DNA of 64,000 nt from Candidatus Tumulicola scandinaviensis (GTDB lineage Bacteria > Vulcanimicrobiota > Vulcanimicrobiia > Vulcanimicrobiales > Vulcanimicrobiaceae), in contig PLLA01000121.1 of NCBI GenBank assembly GCA_003140835.1, positions 178,735 to 242,734 on the forward strand, given 5' to 3'. Shown piece after piece: positions 27,197-36,911 of the stretch. The notes under the pieces are model-generated. The model was not told the DNA's origin. It ran no database searches and was given only the letters and a program-made list of their open reading frames with translations. Position 1 is the first letter of the stretch; each line of letters begins with the position of its first letter. A program made the translations under genes and the position numbers.

Positions 27197-28018
27197 CTAG
27201 GGCACGCTGGCGCTCACGATCGGCACCATCCAGGCAGCGTACGCGCCGGGGTCGCGGATACTTTCGATCATCGCCTCGAAATACGCAGATGCCTCGTCGC
27301 GAGAGAACTCGGTTAACTCGCCGATCGACTCGACGTACCCGTCGCGCCACGCTTCGAGAATCGCGGCGAACGTCTCGCGCGGCGTGCGAACCGAATCGAC
27401 GATAGCATAATCGACCGCAATCGCCTCGAGACCGAGTCCGGTAAAGATGGTGAACGCGTTGCGCCCGACGAACAGATCCGTCCCGGTCGCCGACCCGAAC
27501 TGCGGCGCTACTGCGTGCCAGAAATCGCTCGGGTCGAGTTCGCCGCGACGCTGGAAGTGCAACATCCGATAATCCTCGGCGAGGACGTGCAGGTAGCCTC
27601 CGGACCGCGTGACGCGAACGAGCTCGCGGACGACCCTTTCGGCGTGGGGAACGGCGTGAAGCACGTGACGGCAAACCGTGAGGTCGAAAGCGCCGTCGGG
27701 TTCCTGCAGATCGAAAACGCTTTGATGCGCGAACGTGAGCCGGGACGCCAAGCTCGAGTAACGCGCTCGCCCACGTTCTAAGTGAGAGTCGATTATGTCG
27801 ACGCCCATGACACGCGCGTGCGGAAACAGAACGGCTAACCGCGAAGAGATTTCGCCCGTGCCGCACCCCGCGTCGAGAATGCGCGCATCCGGTCGAACCG
27901 CGTAGCGCTGGAACAGTGGTTCTTCTTGCGGCCATATCGCTCGAGCCTGTGCGTCCAAGTTGCGCACCATGGATTCGTCGGCCATCTGCGCCGCTTGCGG
28001 ATTGAGATCGCCAGTCAT
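27197..28018 (-). CDS. class I SAM-dependent methyltransferase
   Basis: A 273-residue methyltransferase with motif I DAGCGTGEIS, an acidic residue at the end of strand 2 (MGVDIIDSH) and the post-core HVLHAVPHAERVVREL typical of small-molecule methyltransferases. The C-terminal 100 residues form a helical substrate cap. The substrate is unknown. It lies 50 bases upstream of the phosphoesterase on the same strand. Confidence 0.85.
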   Translation of the reverse strand: MTGDLNPQAAQMADESMVRNLDAQARAIWPQEEPLFQRYAVRPDARILDAGCGTGEISSRLAVLFPHARVMGVDIIDSHLERGRARYSSLASRLTFAHQSVFDLQEPDGAFDLTVCRHVLHAVPHAERVVRELVRVTRSGGYLHVLAEDYRMLHFQRRGELDPSDFWHAVAPQFGSATGTDLFVGRNAFTIFTGLGLEAIAVDYAIVDSVRTPRETFAAILEAWRDGYVESIGELTEFSRDEASAYFEAMIESIRDPGAYAAWMVPIVSASVP

Positions 28019-28164
28019 GTCGCTATCGATTTGCCGAATTCCGGCCGGTTGCCTTTCGGCGACCCGTGCGATTTGCTATGAGAGCACGATTAGGAAGCGC
28101 GACCCGCGTCACGACGCCGCGCGACGCCCCGCTCTGTCTATAACTCGCATCGGAGGTACGTCGC

Positions 28165-29598
28165 ATGAACCGCATCTGCTCGACATTCCTGATGTTTAGT
28201 CTCGTCGCAACGCCCGCCGGAGCGTTCGCCGATCCGGCAGAGCGCACGAGCACCGTTGCCGATCGTCAGTCCATCAATCTAACGGTGTATAACGGCGGTA
28301 CGGCACTCGTTCACGACCGGCGCGTGGTTCGCTTAAACGATGGACTCAACAGGGTGGCCTGGCGCGACGTCAGTGCGGGCATGGACCCGACCACCACGCT
28401 GCTCGAAGCAAGCGGGTCACCCGGCAAGGTCACCGTCGTCGAGCAGAATTTCGATTTCGATCTTCTCGACCCGTCGACACTGCTGCAAAAATACGTCGGC
28501 CGCGACGTAACGGTCGTGCACGAGGCTCGGTTCACCGGCGAGCGCGACACGCGCGAGACCGCGCGCATCCTCAGCACCAACGGCGGGATCGTGCTCCAAT
28601 ACGCCGACCGCATCGAGACGCAACTGCGGGGCTACATCGTCTATCCGACCGCGTCGAAGAACTTCCGCGACACCCCAACGCTCGCCTTAGACCTCGAAAG
28701 CGCCGAAAACGGCGCGCAGACGCTGGATTTGAGCTACCTGACCAGCGGATTGGCGTGGCGCGCCGACTACGTCGGGATGGTCTCCGCCGACGAGTCGCAC
28801 GTATCGCTCACCGGCCTCGTGACCCTGTCGAACACGAGCGGCGAGTCGTACGACGATGCGCACCTTCAACTGGTCGCCGGAAACGTCAACGTCGTCGAGC
28901 CGCAGTCTAGCGTGTACGGCGCGCTCAAGTCGAGCGCGGCCGAAACTGCCGCCGGCTCGCCTGTCCGGCAAGAGAACTATTTCGAATACCATCTCTACAC
29001 GCTCGAAAGGCCGACGACCATTCTAGATAAACAAACCAAACAGCTCACGCTGTTGACGGCGCGCAACGTTCCGATACGAAAGACGCTGGAGCTGCGCGGC
29101 TCGCCCGACTACTATCGCAGCGCCGACGCGGACATCGGCGACCGGCTCCCGGTGGGCGCATACGTCACGTTCCAGAATCGCGGTGGAGAGCTGGGCATTC
29201 CGCTGCCTGCGGGCATCGTGCGGCTCTACCAGAACGACGCACATAACCTTTCGCAGTTCCTGGGATCGGATTCGATCGATCATACGCCGAAGAACGAATC
29301 GGTGCGTCTCCATCTGGGCGATTCATTCGACGTTACCGCTCGCAAACGGCAGACGGATTTCCACGAGACGAAGTCGTGTACGAGCGATAGCTCGTATCAG
29401 ATCGTTCTTTCAAACGCCAAGACGACGGCAGCGACGGTGCTCGTCGTCGAGCCCATTCCCGGCGATTGGCAAATCGTCCAGGAAAGTTTGCCGCACGTGA
29501 AATCGTCGGCTTCCACCGCGAGCTGGAGCGTTCGCGTTCCGCCGGGCGAGCGGTCCACGCTAACGTATACGGCGCGGGTCAACTGGTGCGCCGAATAG
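28165..29598 (+). CDS. secreted DUF4139 protein
   Basis: A 477-residue exported protein with a signal peptide cleaved after AFA. It matches the DUF4139 pattern: an N-terminal strand region (LTVYNGGTALVHDRR), a middle DLSYLTSGLAWRADYVG segment and a beta-sandwich C-terminal half ending in PPGERSTLTYTARV. The family's function is unknown; members are periplasmic or surface-exposed. A GGAGG ribosome binding site precedes the ATG. Confidence 0.88.
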   Translation: MNRICSTFLMFSLVATPAGAFADPAERTSTVADRQSINLTVYNGGTALVHDRRVVRLNDGLNRVAWRDVSAGMDPTTTLLEASGSPGKVTVVEQNFDFDLLDPSTLLQKYVGRDVTVVHEARFTGERDTRETARILSTNGGIVLQYADRIETQLRGYIVYPTASKNFRDTPTLALDLESAENGAQTLDLSYLTSGLAWRADYVGMVSADESHVSLTGLVTLSNTSGESYDDAHLQLVAGNVNVVEPQSSVYGALKSSAAETAAGSPVRQENYFEYHLYTLERPTTILDKQTKQLTLLTARNVPIRKTLELRGSPDYYRSADADIGDRLPVGAYVTFQNRGGELGIPLPAGIVRLYQNDAHNLSQFLGSDSIDHTPKNESVRLHLGDSFDVTARKRQTDFHETKSCTSDSSYQIVLSNAKTTAATVLVVEPIPGDWQIVQESLPHVKSSASTASWSVRVPPGERSTLTYTARVNWCAE

Positions 29599-29644
29599 GT
29601 CGAGTCGGACACTCTGCTTCCAATGCGGTTTGTGGAAGCCATAA

Positions 29645-30559
29645 GTGTGGGATAACCGTCGAGTGGATCCGCGCCAGGCGATCGTCATCGTTCGAGGGCA
29701 CTCTCGCCATGGGCGTGAGGCATACGAAACCGTGCCCAGTTTGCTTCGAGCGCGAGGCGTTGAGGTTCTCGAAACCAGACTCGTTGAAGAGCGCGACCAG
29801 GTCTGTAAGGCCGTACGACGCGCGATAAAGCAGAAAGTTCGTTTGATCGTCGTTTGCGGCGGCGATGGAACGCAAACGTCGGTGGTGCCGTTTTTGCCAA
29901 TCGCCGGTACACCTTGGGCGTCGTACCGCGGCACCGGAAATAGTTTTGCGTTGGGCCTCGGGATCGACTCGTTCGAATCGGCCGCCGATGCGATCGCCTA
30001 CGGCCACGAGCGCAGGGTCGATCTGGGCGTGGCCAACGGCACCTATTTTGCCAACTTCCTGACCGTCGGCCTGCCGGCCCAGGTTGCCGCAGAAACTCCG
30101 CGGGAGCTCAAGTCGGCGATTGGACCTGCGGCCTATGCAGTCGCCGCGGTGGTGCCGCTGCTGACGCATCGCCCGTTCCGCGTCGACATTCGCTGGAAAC
30201 GGCATCGCGTACGGGCGCGAACGCACCAGGTTATTGCCGCCAACGGCCGTTTTTACGGGCACCAGGCACTTTCTCCGGAAGCTACCGTCACCGACGGCAA
30301 AATGACGGTGTTCGTACGAAATCGAGCCAGTAAGCTGGACATGATACAAACCTATCTTGCGCTCGTGCGAGGCGAGCAACAGTCCCTCTCGGACGTTAGC
30401 CTTTGGTCGACATCGAAGGCACTGGAGATCCGGACGAAGCCGAAGGTCGCGGTCTCGATCGACGGCTGCGATTTCGGAACGACGCCAATTCGCTTACGCG
30501 TTGCGGGTCATGCGTTGCGCGTCATGACCCCCGGGAACGTCGTGGATAAAACGCCGTGA
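29645..30559 (+). CDS. diacylglycerol/lipid kinase-like protein
   Basis: A 304-residue protein of the DagK/YegS lipid kinase family. The nucleotide motif GGDGT is at residues 72-76 and the second motif is RGTGNSFALGLGI. The C-terminal half is the beta-sandwich lipid-binding domain ending with IDGCDFG. The family phosphorylates lipids such as diacylglycerol. A GTG start at 29645 follows GGAAG; the next possible start is another GTG at 29663. The downstream PAP2 gene overlaps by four bases, so the pair probably controls opposite steps of lipid phosphorylation. Confidence 0.87.
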   Translation: MWDNRRVDPRQAIVIVRGHSRHGREAYETVPSLLRARGVEVLETRLVEERDQVCKAVRRAIKQKVRLIVVCGGDGTQTSVVPFLPIAGTPWASYRGTGNSFALGLGIDSFESAADAIAYGHERRVDLGVANGTYFANFLTVGLPAQVAAETPRELKSAIGPAAYAVAAVVPLLTHRPFRVDIRWKRHRVRARTHQVIAANGRFYGHQALSPEATVTDGKMTVFVRNRASKLDMIQTYLALVRGEQQSLSDVSLWSTSKALEIRTKPKVAVSIDGCDFGTTPIRLRVAGHALRVMTPGNVVDKTP

Positions 30560-31180
30560 CTTTAGAACTGCGACTTTGGATCCTCGCCGGACTGTGCTTC
30601 GCCGCCTTCTGGGCGCTAGGCATTGCACTCAATCACGCTCCCAGTCTCTGGCGAATCGACATGGAAGCGGCCGCCGCCGTGCGAGGACAAGCCACTTCGC
30701 TTGCGATCGTCTTCACGACCAGTGGGCGCGCGCTTCCGCTCCTCGGCATCGCAGTAGCGGCCATCGCGATAGGCGGCCGCCACGCGCATGAACCTTCTCG
30801 TTGCGAGTGCTATATTCGTCGCGCAACTCCTTTCGCAGGGCGTCGTGGAACTCGTGAAGCACGCGTTCCAGCGCGTACGTCCTGACGCGTGGCTCGTCCA
30901 TAGGGAGCTTGGATACTCTTATCCGAGCGGCCATGCGACCACGGCGATCGTGTTCTTCGGGTCGTGGCTCGTCTTTGCGCTGCTTTCACCGCTTGCGACC
31001 GGGCAGAAAATCGCGGCCGCATCGATCTTGGCAATCTGGATGGCGGGCATCGATTGGTCCCGCCTCGCCTTGGGTGCCCACTATCCTAGCGACGTCGTTG
31101 GCGGCACCCTTTTGGGAGGGGCGTGCGCATCTGCGCTGTGGGCTACTCTCTTACACTTTCGTCTGAATCCATTGGGGTAA
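30556..31180 (+). pseudogene. PAP2 family phosphatase split by a frameshift
   Basis: One PAP2 lipid phosphatase is spread over two frames. The first frame (GTG at 30556) encodes the N-terminal membrane helices up to LGIAVAAIAIGG. The second (from about 30780) carries the remaining helices and all three catalytic motifs: KHAFQRVRP, YPSGHAT and SRLALGAHYPSD. The switch lies at about 30775-30790 and needs one base. Either the gene is broken, or the assembly has an indel there. If real, a protein initiated at the ATG at 30788 would keep the active site but lose its first two helices. Confidence 0.8.
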
Positions 31181-31265
31181 AAAGACAGCCAAGATTCCGC
31201 CTTCGAGGCGACCTTAGCTTAGGCGTAGAAAATGCCGACCCTCAAGCATCGCTTAGGGGAGCTCT

Positions 31266-32999
31266 ATGGATCGACGCCGCTTCATCATTACGGGTCTTTC
31301 GGCGGCTGCGATCGGCGCAGCGTTTGCCACCGACGCGTGCTCCTCGGGAAGCGTCGGCACCGGCAACGGTGCGCTTCCGCAACCGCCCTTTACGCCGGTT
31401 CACGAGCTGACCACGCAATACGCAATCGCGGACGTTAAGGGCTACAAGCTCCGCACGCGTACGTATAACGGGCGCACGATCGGTCCGGCGATCGAAACGC
31501 ATCCCGGCGACACGTTGGCGATGCGGATCGTCAATCGGTTGCCGCCGAATCCGCCGGCGAAACCTCCTACGGGGAGCGTTCCGATTCCCGACATCAAGGA
31601 CTCGATGCAAGCGATGGCCGCATCGTTTCACGCGCCGATGAAGGGGTCGCAGAAAATCGATCCTATGAATAATCCGCACGGTTTCAATACGACGAATCTG
31701 CACATGCACGGCCTTCAGACGATTCCGCACATCTTCACGCCACTCGGAACGAGCGATCCGCGCGCTATGATGCTCCAGATCGATCCGGGCGAGAGTTTTC
31801 TCTATAATTTCCCAATTCCGGCCGATCATCCCAGCGGGTTGCACTGGTACCATCCGCATAAACACGGTTCGACCGACGTACAAGTCAGCGGCGGCATGGC
31901 CGGCTTGATCGTTGTGCGCGGACCGATCGACGACGTGCCGGAAATCGCGGCCGCACGCGAGATATTCCTCGTCGTGCAAACGCTCGGCGTGAATCCCAGC
32001 AAGACGCATCCCGGCACGTACGACCGCGAATACCTCGCGTACAAGACCCCGGACGCCGGCGGATACTCCTTCGGTACGCAGTTCACGATGCTGACCGTCA
32101 ACGGTGAAGGCGCGTACTGGATTCGCAACCAGACCGCCGACTCGCCGGCCGTTTTCACACCGCTCGGCGTCCCGCAATATCATCTGCGGCCCGGAGAGGT
32201 CGTTCGCCTGCGGATCCTCAACGGAGCAAACCGCGCGCCGTTGCTGATGGCATTGCCGGAATTCGAAGCGTGGCAAATCGGATTCGACGGGATCAACACG
32301 CTGACGCCGATCGCGGTCGATATGAGCGGAAGCGGCACGACCGAGATTACTCCAGAAAACCTCTTCAGTGCGCCGATTCAACTGGCAGCCCAAGCCAACC
32401 GTATCGAGTTGCTCGTCAGGGCGCCAAACAAAGAAGGATCGTATACGCTTTCGTCGCTTGCCACTCGCGACATCTTTCCGTCAGCCGGCGGAAAGTTCGA
32501 CATCGCGCAGTTCGTCGTCAGCGGCAGTCCGGTAAAGATGGGAATCCCGGCGACGTTGCCCAAGCCCACGCGCGAGTACCCCGTCGTCGAAGAGAAAGAC
32601 GTCGTTGCCTATCGACGTTTCGCGTTCGGCCAGGGTCCGCGGCGGGATCTCCTGACGGGTTTCGGCTTTACCGTTAATGGCGATCTTTACCAAGAGATGG
32701 AATGTCCGAGCCGGCCGAAGGTCGGGACCTGCGAACAGTGGCGAATTGTAAACGAGACCGACGACCTGCATCCGTTTCACCTTCACGAGAACTCGTTCCA
32801 GCTCGTTGCCATCAACGACAAGCCCGTTCACCCGGTATCGATCTGGGACACGTTTGCCATTCCACCGAAGCGCAATGGCGTCAACGGCAGCCTAACGATT
32901 CGCGTCCGATTCGTTCAATGGACGGGGAAAACGGTATTCCATTGCCACGTTCTGCCGCATGAAGACACCGGCATGATGCAGAACATCTTAATGACGTAA
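31266..32999 (+). CDS. multicopper oxidase
   Basis: A 577-residue three-cupredoxin-domain copper oxidase. All copper motifs are present: NLHMHGLQ, HWYHPHKHG, HPFHLHENSF and HCHVLPHEDTGMM, the last carrying the type 1 Cys-His ligands and an axial Met. The N-terminus MDRRRFIITGLSAAAIG is a twin-arginine export signal followed by a possible lipobox-like DACSSG. It probably oxidises metals or phenolics in the periplasm or at the surface. Start follows AGGGGAG. The next gene begins 22 bases later. Confidence 0.93.
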   Translation: MDRRRFIITGLSAAAIGAAFATDACSSGSVGTGNGALPQPPFTPVHELTTQYAIADVKGYKLRTRTYNGRTIGPAIETHPGDTLAMRIVNRLPPNPPAKPPTGSVPIPDIKDSMQAMAASFHAPMKGSQKIDPMNNPHGFNTTNLHMHGLQTIPHIFTPLGTSDPRAMMLQIDPGESFLYNFPIPADHPSGLHWYHPHKHGSTDVQVSGGMAGLIVVRGPIDDVPEIAAAREIFLVVQTLGVNPSKTHPGTYDREYLAYKTPDAGGYSFGTQFTMLTVNGEGAYWIRNQTADSPAVFTPLGVPQYHLRPGEVVRLRILNGANRAPLLMALPEFEAWQIGFDGINTLTPIAVDMSGSGTTEITPENLFSAPIQLAAQANRIELLVRAPNKEGSYTLSSLATRDIFPSAGGKFDIAQFVVSGSPVKMGIPATLPKPTREYPVVEEKDVVAYRRFAFGQGPRRDLLTGFGFTVNGDLYQEMECPSRPKVGTCEQWRIVNETDDLHPFHLHENSFQLVAINDKPVHPVSIWDTFAIPPKRNGVNGSLTIRVRFVQWTGKTVFHCHVLPHEDTGMMQNILMT

Positions 33000-33021
33000 G
33001 CAGCGGATATAGGAGGGCGGA

Positions 33022-33432
33022 ATGGCTGAGCGCACGGCTTTTCTCAGCAAGCTCATCGGCATCTATTGCATTTTCGTCGCCGTTCCGATGGCGATCCAAA
33101 AGCAAGCCACGCTTGCGATGGTGGCCGCGCTGGTGCACGATGCGCCGGTACTCTACCTTTTTGGCCTGACCGCCGTTGCCGCCGGGCTGGCGATCGTGTT
33201 GAGCCACAACGTGTGGTCGGGCGGTGCCGTCCCGGTCGTCGTGACGCTCGTCGGTTGGCTGACGATGCTAAAGGGTCTGCTTTTTTTGTTTCTGCCTCCG
33301 CCGGCGGCGGCGGGAGTTGCCGTTTGGGGGAACGCCTACCAGCAGTACTACTACGTTGACGTCGGCCTTGCGTTCGTTCTCGGCGCTTTTCTAACGTACG
33401 GGGGCTTCAAGCATCGGAGTTCTTCCGGTTGA
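33022..33432 (+). CDS. four-helix membrane protein
   Basis: A 136-residue integral membrane protein with four hydrophobic segments (about 10-26, 44-60, 68-92 and 108-126). No family is recognised with confidence. An AGGAGGG ribosome binding site precedes the ATG. It lies 22 bases after the multicopper oxidase and is probably co-transcribed with it; its 3' end overlaps the convergent next gene by 26 bases. Confidence 0.7.
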   Translation: MAERTAFLSKLIGIYCIFVAVPMAIQKQATLAMVAALVHDAPVLYLFGLTAVAAGLAIVLSHNVWSGGAVPVVVTLVGWLTMLKGLLFLFLPPPAAAGVAVWGNAYQQYYYVDVGLAFVLGAFLTYGGFKHRSSSG

Positions 33433-33697
33433 GGCCTTGATTGCGAACCGCGATGACGAACTGAATCGGCGATAGAAAGCCGGCCGAAGCCTCCAAGGCA
33501 TCGAGCGCCCTCCAATCGTCGCCGGCGCACTCCTCTTCCACGAGCGTAACGAATTTCGCTAGCCTCAACCGAGCCTCGCTTGCAATCTGTTCGTTGTGCT
33601 GGAGCACTTCGAAGGTTGGGCCGCGCCAGCCACACGAGCAAATGAACTCGTCGCTTTCCTTAGATCCATAGACCGGCCGATGCTCCACGTCCGCCAT
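33407..33697 (-). CDS. hypothetical protein with CxCGW motif
   Basis: A 96-residue soluble protein with an N-terminal CSCGWRGP segment, the sort of half zinc knuckle found in small unannotated proteins, followed by a helical remainder. The ATG at 33697 is preferred because it sits ten bases after GAGGGGG. No function is proposed. It converges with the membrane protein gene. Confidence 0.6.
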   Translation of the reverse strand: MADVEHRPVYGSKESDEFICSCGWRGPTFEVLQHNEQIASEARLRLAKFVTLVEEECAGDDWRALDALEASAGFLSPIQFVIAVRNQGLNRKNSDA

Positions 33698-33917
33698 GCC
33701 CATTCCCCCTCTCATTACTGCGTTACGTTACCTTAGGGCCCCGGCTTCTCGCCGGCCTCGTCGTTCAAAATCGCTAGCCGATTGAAACCACGGCTGTGAG
33801 TGCATTTTTCCTCCGTTTCCCGTGGGGAGACAGCGCGACAAGCTGCGTTTCTCCTTCAAACGAAGATCTGGAAGATGTTACGATCGATGAGACATTCTTG
33901 AACGGAGGAGTGGTGTC

Positions 33918-34970
33918 ATGCGGCCATGCAATTTCGTCCTCGGGATTTCAGTCACGATCGCCCTTCTTGCCGGATGCGCCGGCGTGTCGCCGCCCGAGCC
34001 TCCCTCCGGCGCGCAGCAGAATGTCGCCGTGGGAGCTGGTAGGCCTGCTGACGCAGTTCCTCAATGGGCCGCCGCGCGTTCTTGGGTGGCTCCTGAAGCC
34101 AAGGGCGAGGACCTGATCTACATTTCCGACTTGCTCGGACAAGTCGTCGACATCTACACGTACGGGCACGGGAATAAACTTGTCGGAACGCTGACGGGTT
34201 TTTTTAACCCCGAAGGGCTCTGCGTAGATAACGCGGGCAACGTGTGGGTCACGAACGACACCAGCCAAGGTGTCCATCAGATCACCGAATACGCGCACGG
34301 TGGCACGAGCCCGATGCAGAACCTGATCAATCCCAACGGCAACGTCAACGGCTGTTCGGTCGATCAGAAGACTGGCGACCTTGCGGTCACGAATTTCTGG
34401 GGGCCGACCGAAGGTGCGGGCGGCGTCTCGATCTACCATCACGGCTCGGGCAACCCGACGTCGTATACCGATGCAAACATTCACTATTACTACTATTGCG
34501 GCTACGACGCGAAGGGAAATCTCTTTGTCGACGGCCTCGACTCCGGGAGCAACTTCGGTTTCGCGGAGATTCCAAGAGGCGGTAAAGCGTTCAAGGATAT
34601 CGCGCTGAATCAGACGATCTACTTGCCGGGCGGCGTTCAATGGGACGGCAAGTATATGGCCGTCGGCGATCAGGTTGCGGTGAAGCACAACTTTACCAGC
34701 ACGATTTATCAGTTTTCGATAAGCGGCAACGTCGCTACCGAAGTCGGCTTGACGGTGCTTACGGGTTCGAAGCAAGTGGCCCAATTCTGGATCCCGAAAT
34801 TCGGCCGCAACCAGAAAAACCCTGAGGGCACGACGCTCATCGGACCGAACCAGAACGGTGCGAATACGCTGTTTTGGAGCTATCCCGCCGGCGGTTCGCC
34901 GACAAAAACCATCTCCGGAGAAACCTACCCCATGGGCGCGACGATTAGCCTAGCCACGAAGCAGCCCTGA
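33918..34970 (+). CDS. NHL-like repeat surface lipoprotein
   Basis: A 350-residue lipoprotein with lipobox LLAGC-A. The mature part is a run of roughly 45-residue beta-propeller-like units with DNAGNVWVTN, QKTGDLAVTN and AKGNLFVDG at equivalent places. It ends in a YPAGGSPTKTISG strand that recurs in its relatives at 35052, 36485 and 50392. Function is unknown; a surface-exposed binding or structural role is inferred. A GGAGGAG ribosome binding site precedes the ATG. Confidence 0.8.
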   Translation: MRPCNFVLGISVTIALLAGCAGVSPPEPPSGAQQNVAVGAGRPADAVPQWAAARSWVAPEAKGEDLIYISDLLGQVVDIYTYGHGNKLVGTLTGFFNPEGLCVDNAGNVWVTNDTSQGVHQITEYAHGGTSPMQNLINPNGNVNGCSVDQKTGDLAVTNFWGPTEGAGGVSIYHHGSGNPTSYTDANIHYYYYCGYDAKGNLFVDGLDSGSNFGFAEIPRGGKAFKDIALNQTIYLPGGVQWDGKYMAVGDQVAVKHNFTSTIYQFSISGNVATEVGLTVLTGSKQVAQFWIPKFGRNQKNPEGTTLIGPNQNGANTLFWSYPAGGSPTKTISGETYPMGATISLATKQP

Positions 34971-35051
34971 ACCACGCTGCCGCGTCGCATTGATTTCGCC
35001 CGAGCGGAGGCGCTATAGTTGACGTAGGTCGAACGTCGAGGGGTTCAGCTA

Positions 35052-36018
35052 ATGCGTTTAAGACTATTCTGCGCTCCCGGGTTCGCGATTTTGCTTGCGG
35101 TTCAGGCCCTGGCCGGATGCGGCGGTGGCGCGTCTAAGATGACTCCGGCGGTTGGATCTCAGCCGGCGAACGCGGCTACCAAATCCTGGATGATTCCTAG
35201 CGCAGGGCGGCGTGCGTTGCTCTACGTCTCCGACGAAGATACCGGCAAGGTCTTCGTCTACTCCTATCCCGATCTGACGCTGACCGGAACGCTGACCGGA
35301 ACGCTGACCGGATTTAGCGCGCCGGCCGGCCTCTGCGTCAACCCGAAGACGGGTGCCGTTTGGATCACCGACATTTTACAATACAAAGTTACGGAATTCG
35401 AGCAAGGCGGCACGACACCGATCCGATCGCTCGACACTAACCTAGGCTTCGACGATGCATGCGCCGTGGATCCAGTCAGCGGGGATCTCGCGGTGGCGAA
35501 CAATTCGGTTCAAGGTTCGGACCCGGGCAACCTTATGATATTCAAAGAGGGTCGCGGGCAACCCCAGGTCTATTCCGACAAAAAGATCTTTTTTGATGGA
35601 TTTCGTCACGTTTGACGGCAGCGGGAACCTCTTTATAGACGGATTTGCTTATAAACGAGGATCGCATTTTCGACTAGACGAGCTTCCGCAGGGAGCGCCG
35701 CAGTTGATAAACGTTGCGTGGACGGGGCCTAAGATTAGATATGCCGGCGGCGTTCAATACCAGGGAACGACGCTAGCCGTTGGCGACGCGCGAAAGCCGG
35801 TTATTTACCAAACATCCAACGGAACGGTTACTGGAACCACTTCGCTAAAACACGGGTGCGCTGTCGGGCAATTTTTCATTGACGGCGGCCAGCTCATCGC
35901 CCCGAGCTATTGCGGCTCGAAGAGCGGCGTCTTAATTTATAACTATCCGGCCGGCGGCGCGCCACGCAAAATGCTGACCGGCTTCACCTTCGCGTTCGGA
36001 GCTGCCGTCAGTCGTTAA
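35052..36018 (+). pseudogene. NHL-like lipoprotein interrupted at a T6 run
   Basis: A relative of the gene at 33918, with lipobox LAGC-G. The first frame stops at 35615; the homologous remainder continues one base over and ends at 36018 with YPAGGAPRKMLTG. The switch falls on a run of six T (35589-35594); with five T the whole protein reads through as KIFLMDFVTFDG. The protein also contains a 12-base tandem repeat (35280-35311) that expands LTGT to LTGTLTGTLTG. The change could be an assembly error, a true mutation, or slippage-driven phase variation. Confidence 0.8.
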
Positions 36019-36044
36019 CGCCTAGACGGAAAGTAGGAAACGTC

Positions 36045-36434
36045 ATGAGCCCGTCTCAGAAAGCAAAGTCTCCATCTCGGCTGATCGACGAAAGGATTGA
36101 AGAACTCGGCGACTGGCGGGGCAAGACACTCTCAAAGATCCGCGCGTTGATCAAGAGTGTCGATCCCGACGTGGTCGAGGAATGGAAATGGCGAGGCGTA
36201 CCGGTGTGGTATCACAACGGAAAAATCGTGTGCACCGGTGAGACCTACAAAAGCGTCGTGAAGATGACGTTTGCGAAGGGGGCAGCACTCGAGGATCCGT
36301 CAAGTCTCTTCAACTCCAGCCTCGACGGAAACGTCAGGCGTGCCATCGACATCCACGAGGGCGAAAAGATCGACGAAAAGGCATTGGAAGCACTTATTCG
36401 CGAGGCGGTGGCACTGACGGGCCGCCAATCCTGA
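36045..36434 (+). CDS. DUF1801 domain protein
   Basis: A 129-residue protein of the DUF1801/YdhG-like family: WRGKTLSKIRALIKSVDPDV, then EEWKWRGVPVWYHNG and a TYKSVVKMTFAKGA strand. The family has a small alpha/beta fold of unknown biochemical role. Ribosome binding site AGGA upstream. It sits 26 bases after the frameshifted lipoprotein. Confidence 0.85.
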   Translation: MSPSQKAKSPSRLIDERIEELGDWRGKTLSKIRALIKSVDPDVVEEWKWRGVPVWYHNGKIVCTGETYKSVVKMTFAKGAALEDPSSLFNSSLDGNVRRAIDIHEGEKIDEKALEALIREAVALTGRQS

Positions 36435-36484
36435 AGACCAACCGCGGATTGCTGCGCCGGTTGACGGCTGGCGATGGATTTTCT

Positions 36485-36743
36485 TCACTGGCTCAGCACC
36501 ACGCCACTTGGGTGCGTCAGGCCCCCAGTGATCGACTTGAGCGCAGCCCCACCTGCCGGGTAGGCGTACGTATCGAGGTCGACGCTGCAGGCATCTGGAG
36601 CGATGATTTTTCTCTTCGACGTGACGACGTAGAATTGTCCTAAGCACGTCGTCGACAGCGTCGTCGTGCCGATGATGTTGGAACCCTGAGTCCGGGTAGA
36701 CGGTCGAGCCTTGATCGCCGACCGCCATGTACTTGCCGTTGGC
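36485..36743 (-). pseudogene. remnant of an NHL-like lipoprotein gene
   Basis: The last ~90 residues of a relative of the genes at 33918 and 35052 survive on the opposite strand. One frame gives NGKYMAVGDQGSTVY (matching GKYMAVGDQ in the 33918 protein). Another frame, after a shift, gives CLGQFYVVTSKRKIIAPD and the conserved end YAYPAGGAALKSITGG. No signal peptide or start survives upstream. It is a decayed copy. Confidence 0.7.
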
Positions 36744-36911
36744 GGTTGGCGTTTATCGTAGCGCCCGCGCCGTACGGAAACGCACGAGCCGGATGATGCC
36801 ACCATTCCCAAGGACACTTAGGACGAATTTAGCGCGGGCGGGAGCCCGGTTCGGCCTTTTTCTGGATTATCGACGCCGCTTGGGTCACCACCCGGTTTAC
36901 GTCTTAACCGT

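Noticed and set aside
35600..35615. Selenocysteine read-through at the TGA ending the first frame of the lipoprotein
   Set aside because: Homology does not continue in the same frame after the TGA; it continues one base over, so a frameshift explains it better. The same reasoning rejects the TGA at 59105.
36826..36850. Possible fourth att copy (GGCGGGAGC)
   Set aside because: Only nine bases match the core and they form part of a local hairpin GGGC-GGGA-GCCC; no T-arm sequence follows.
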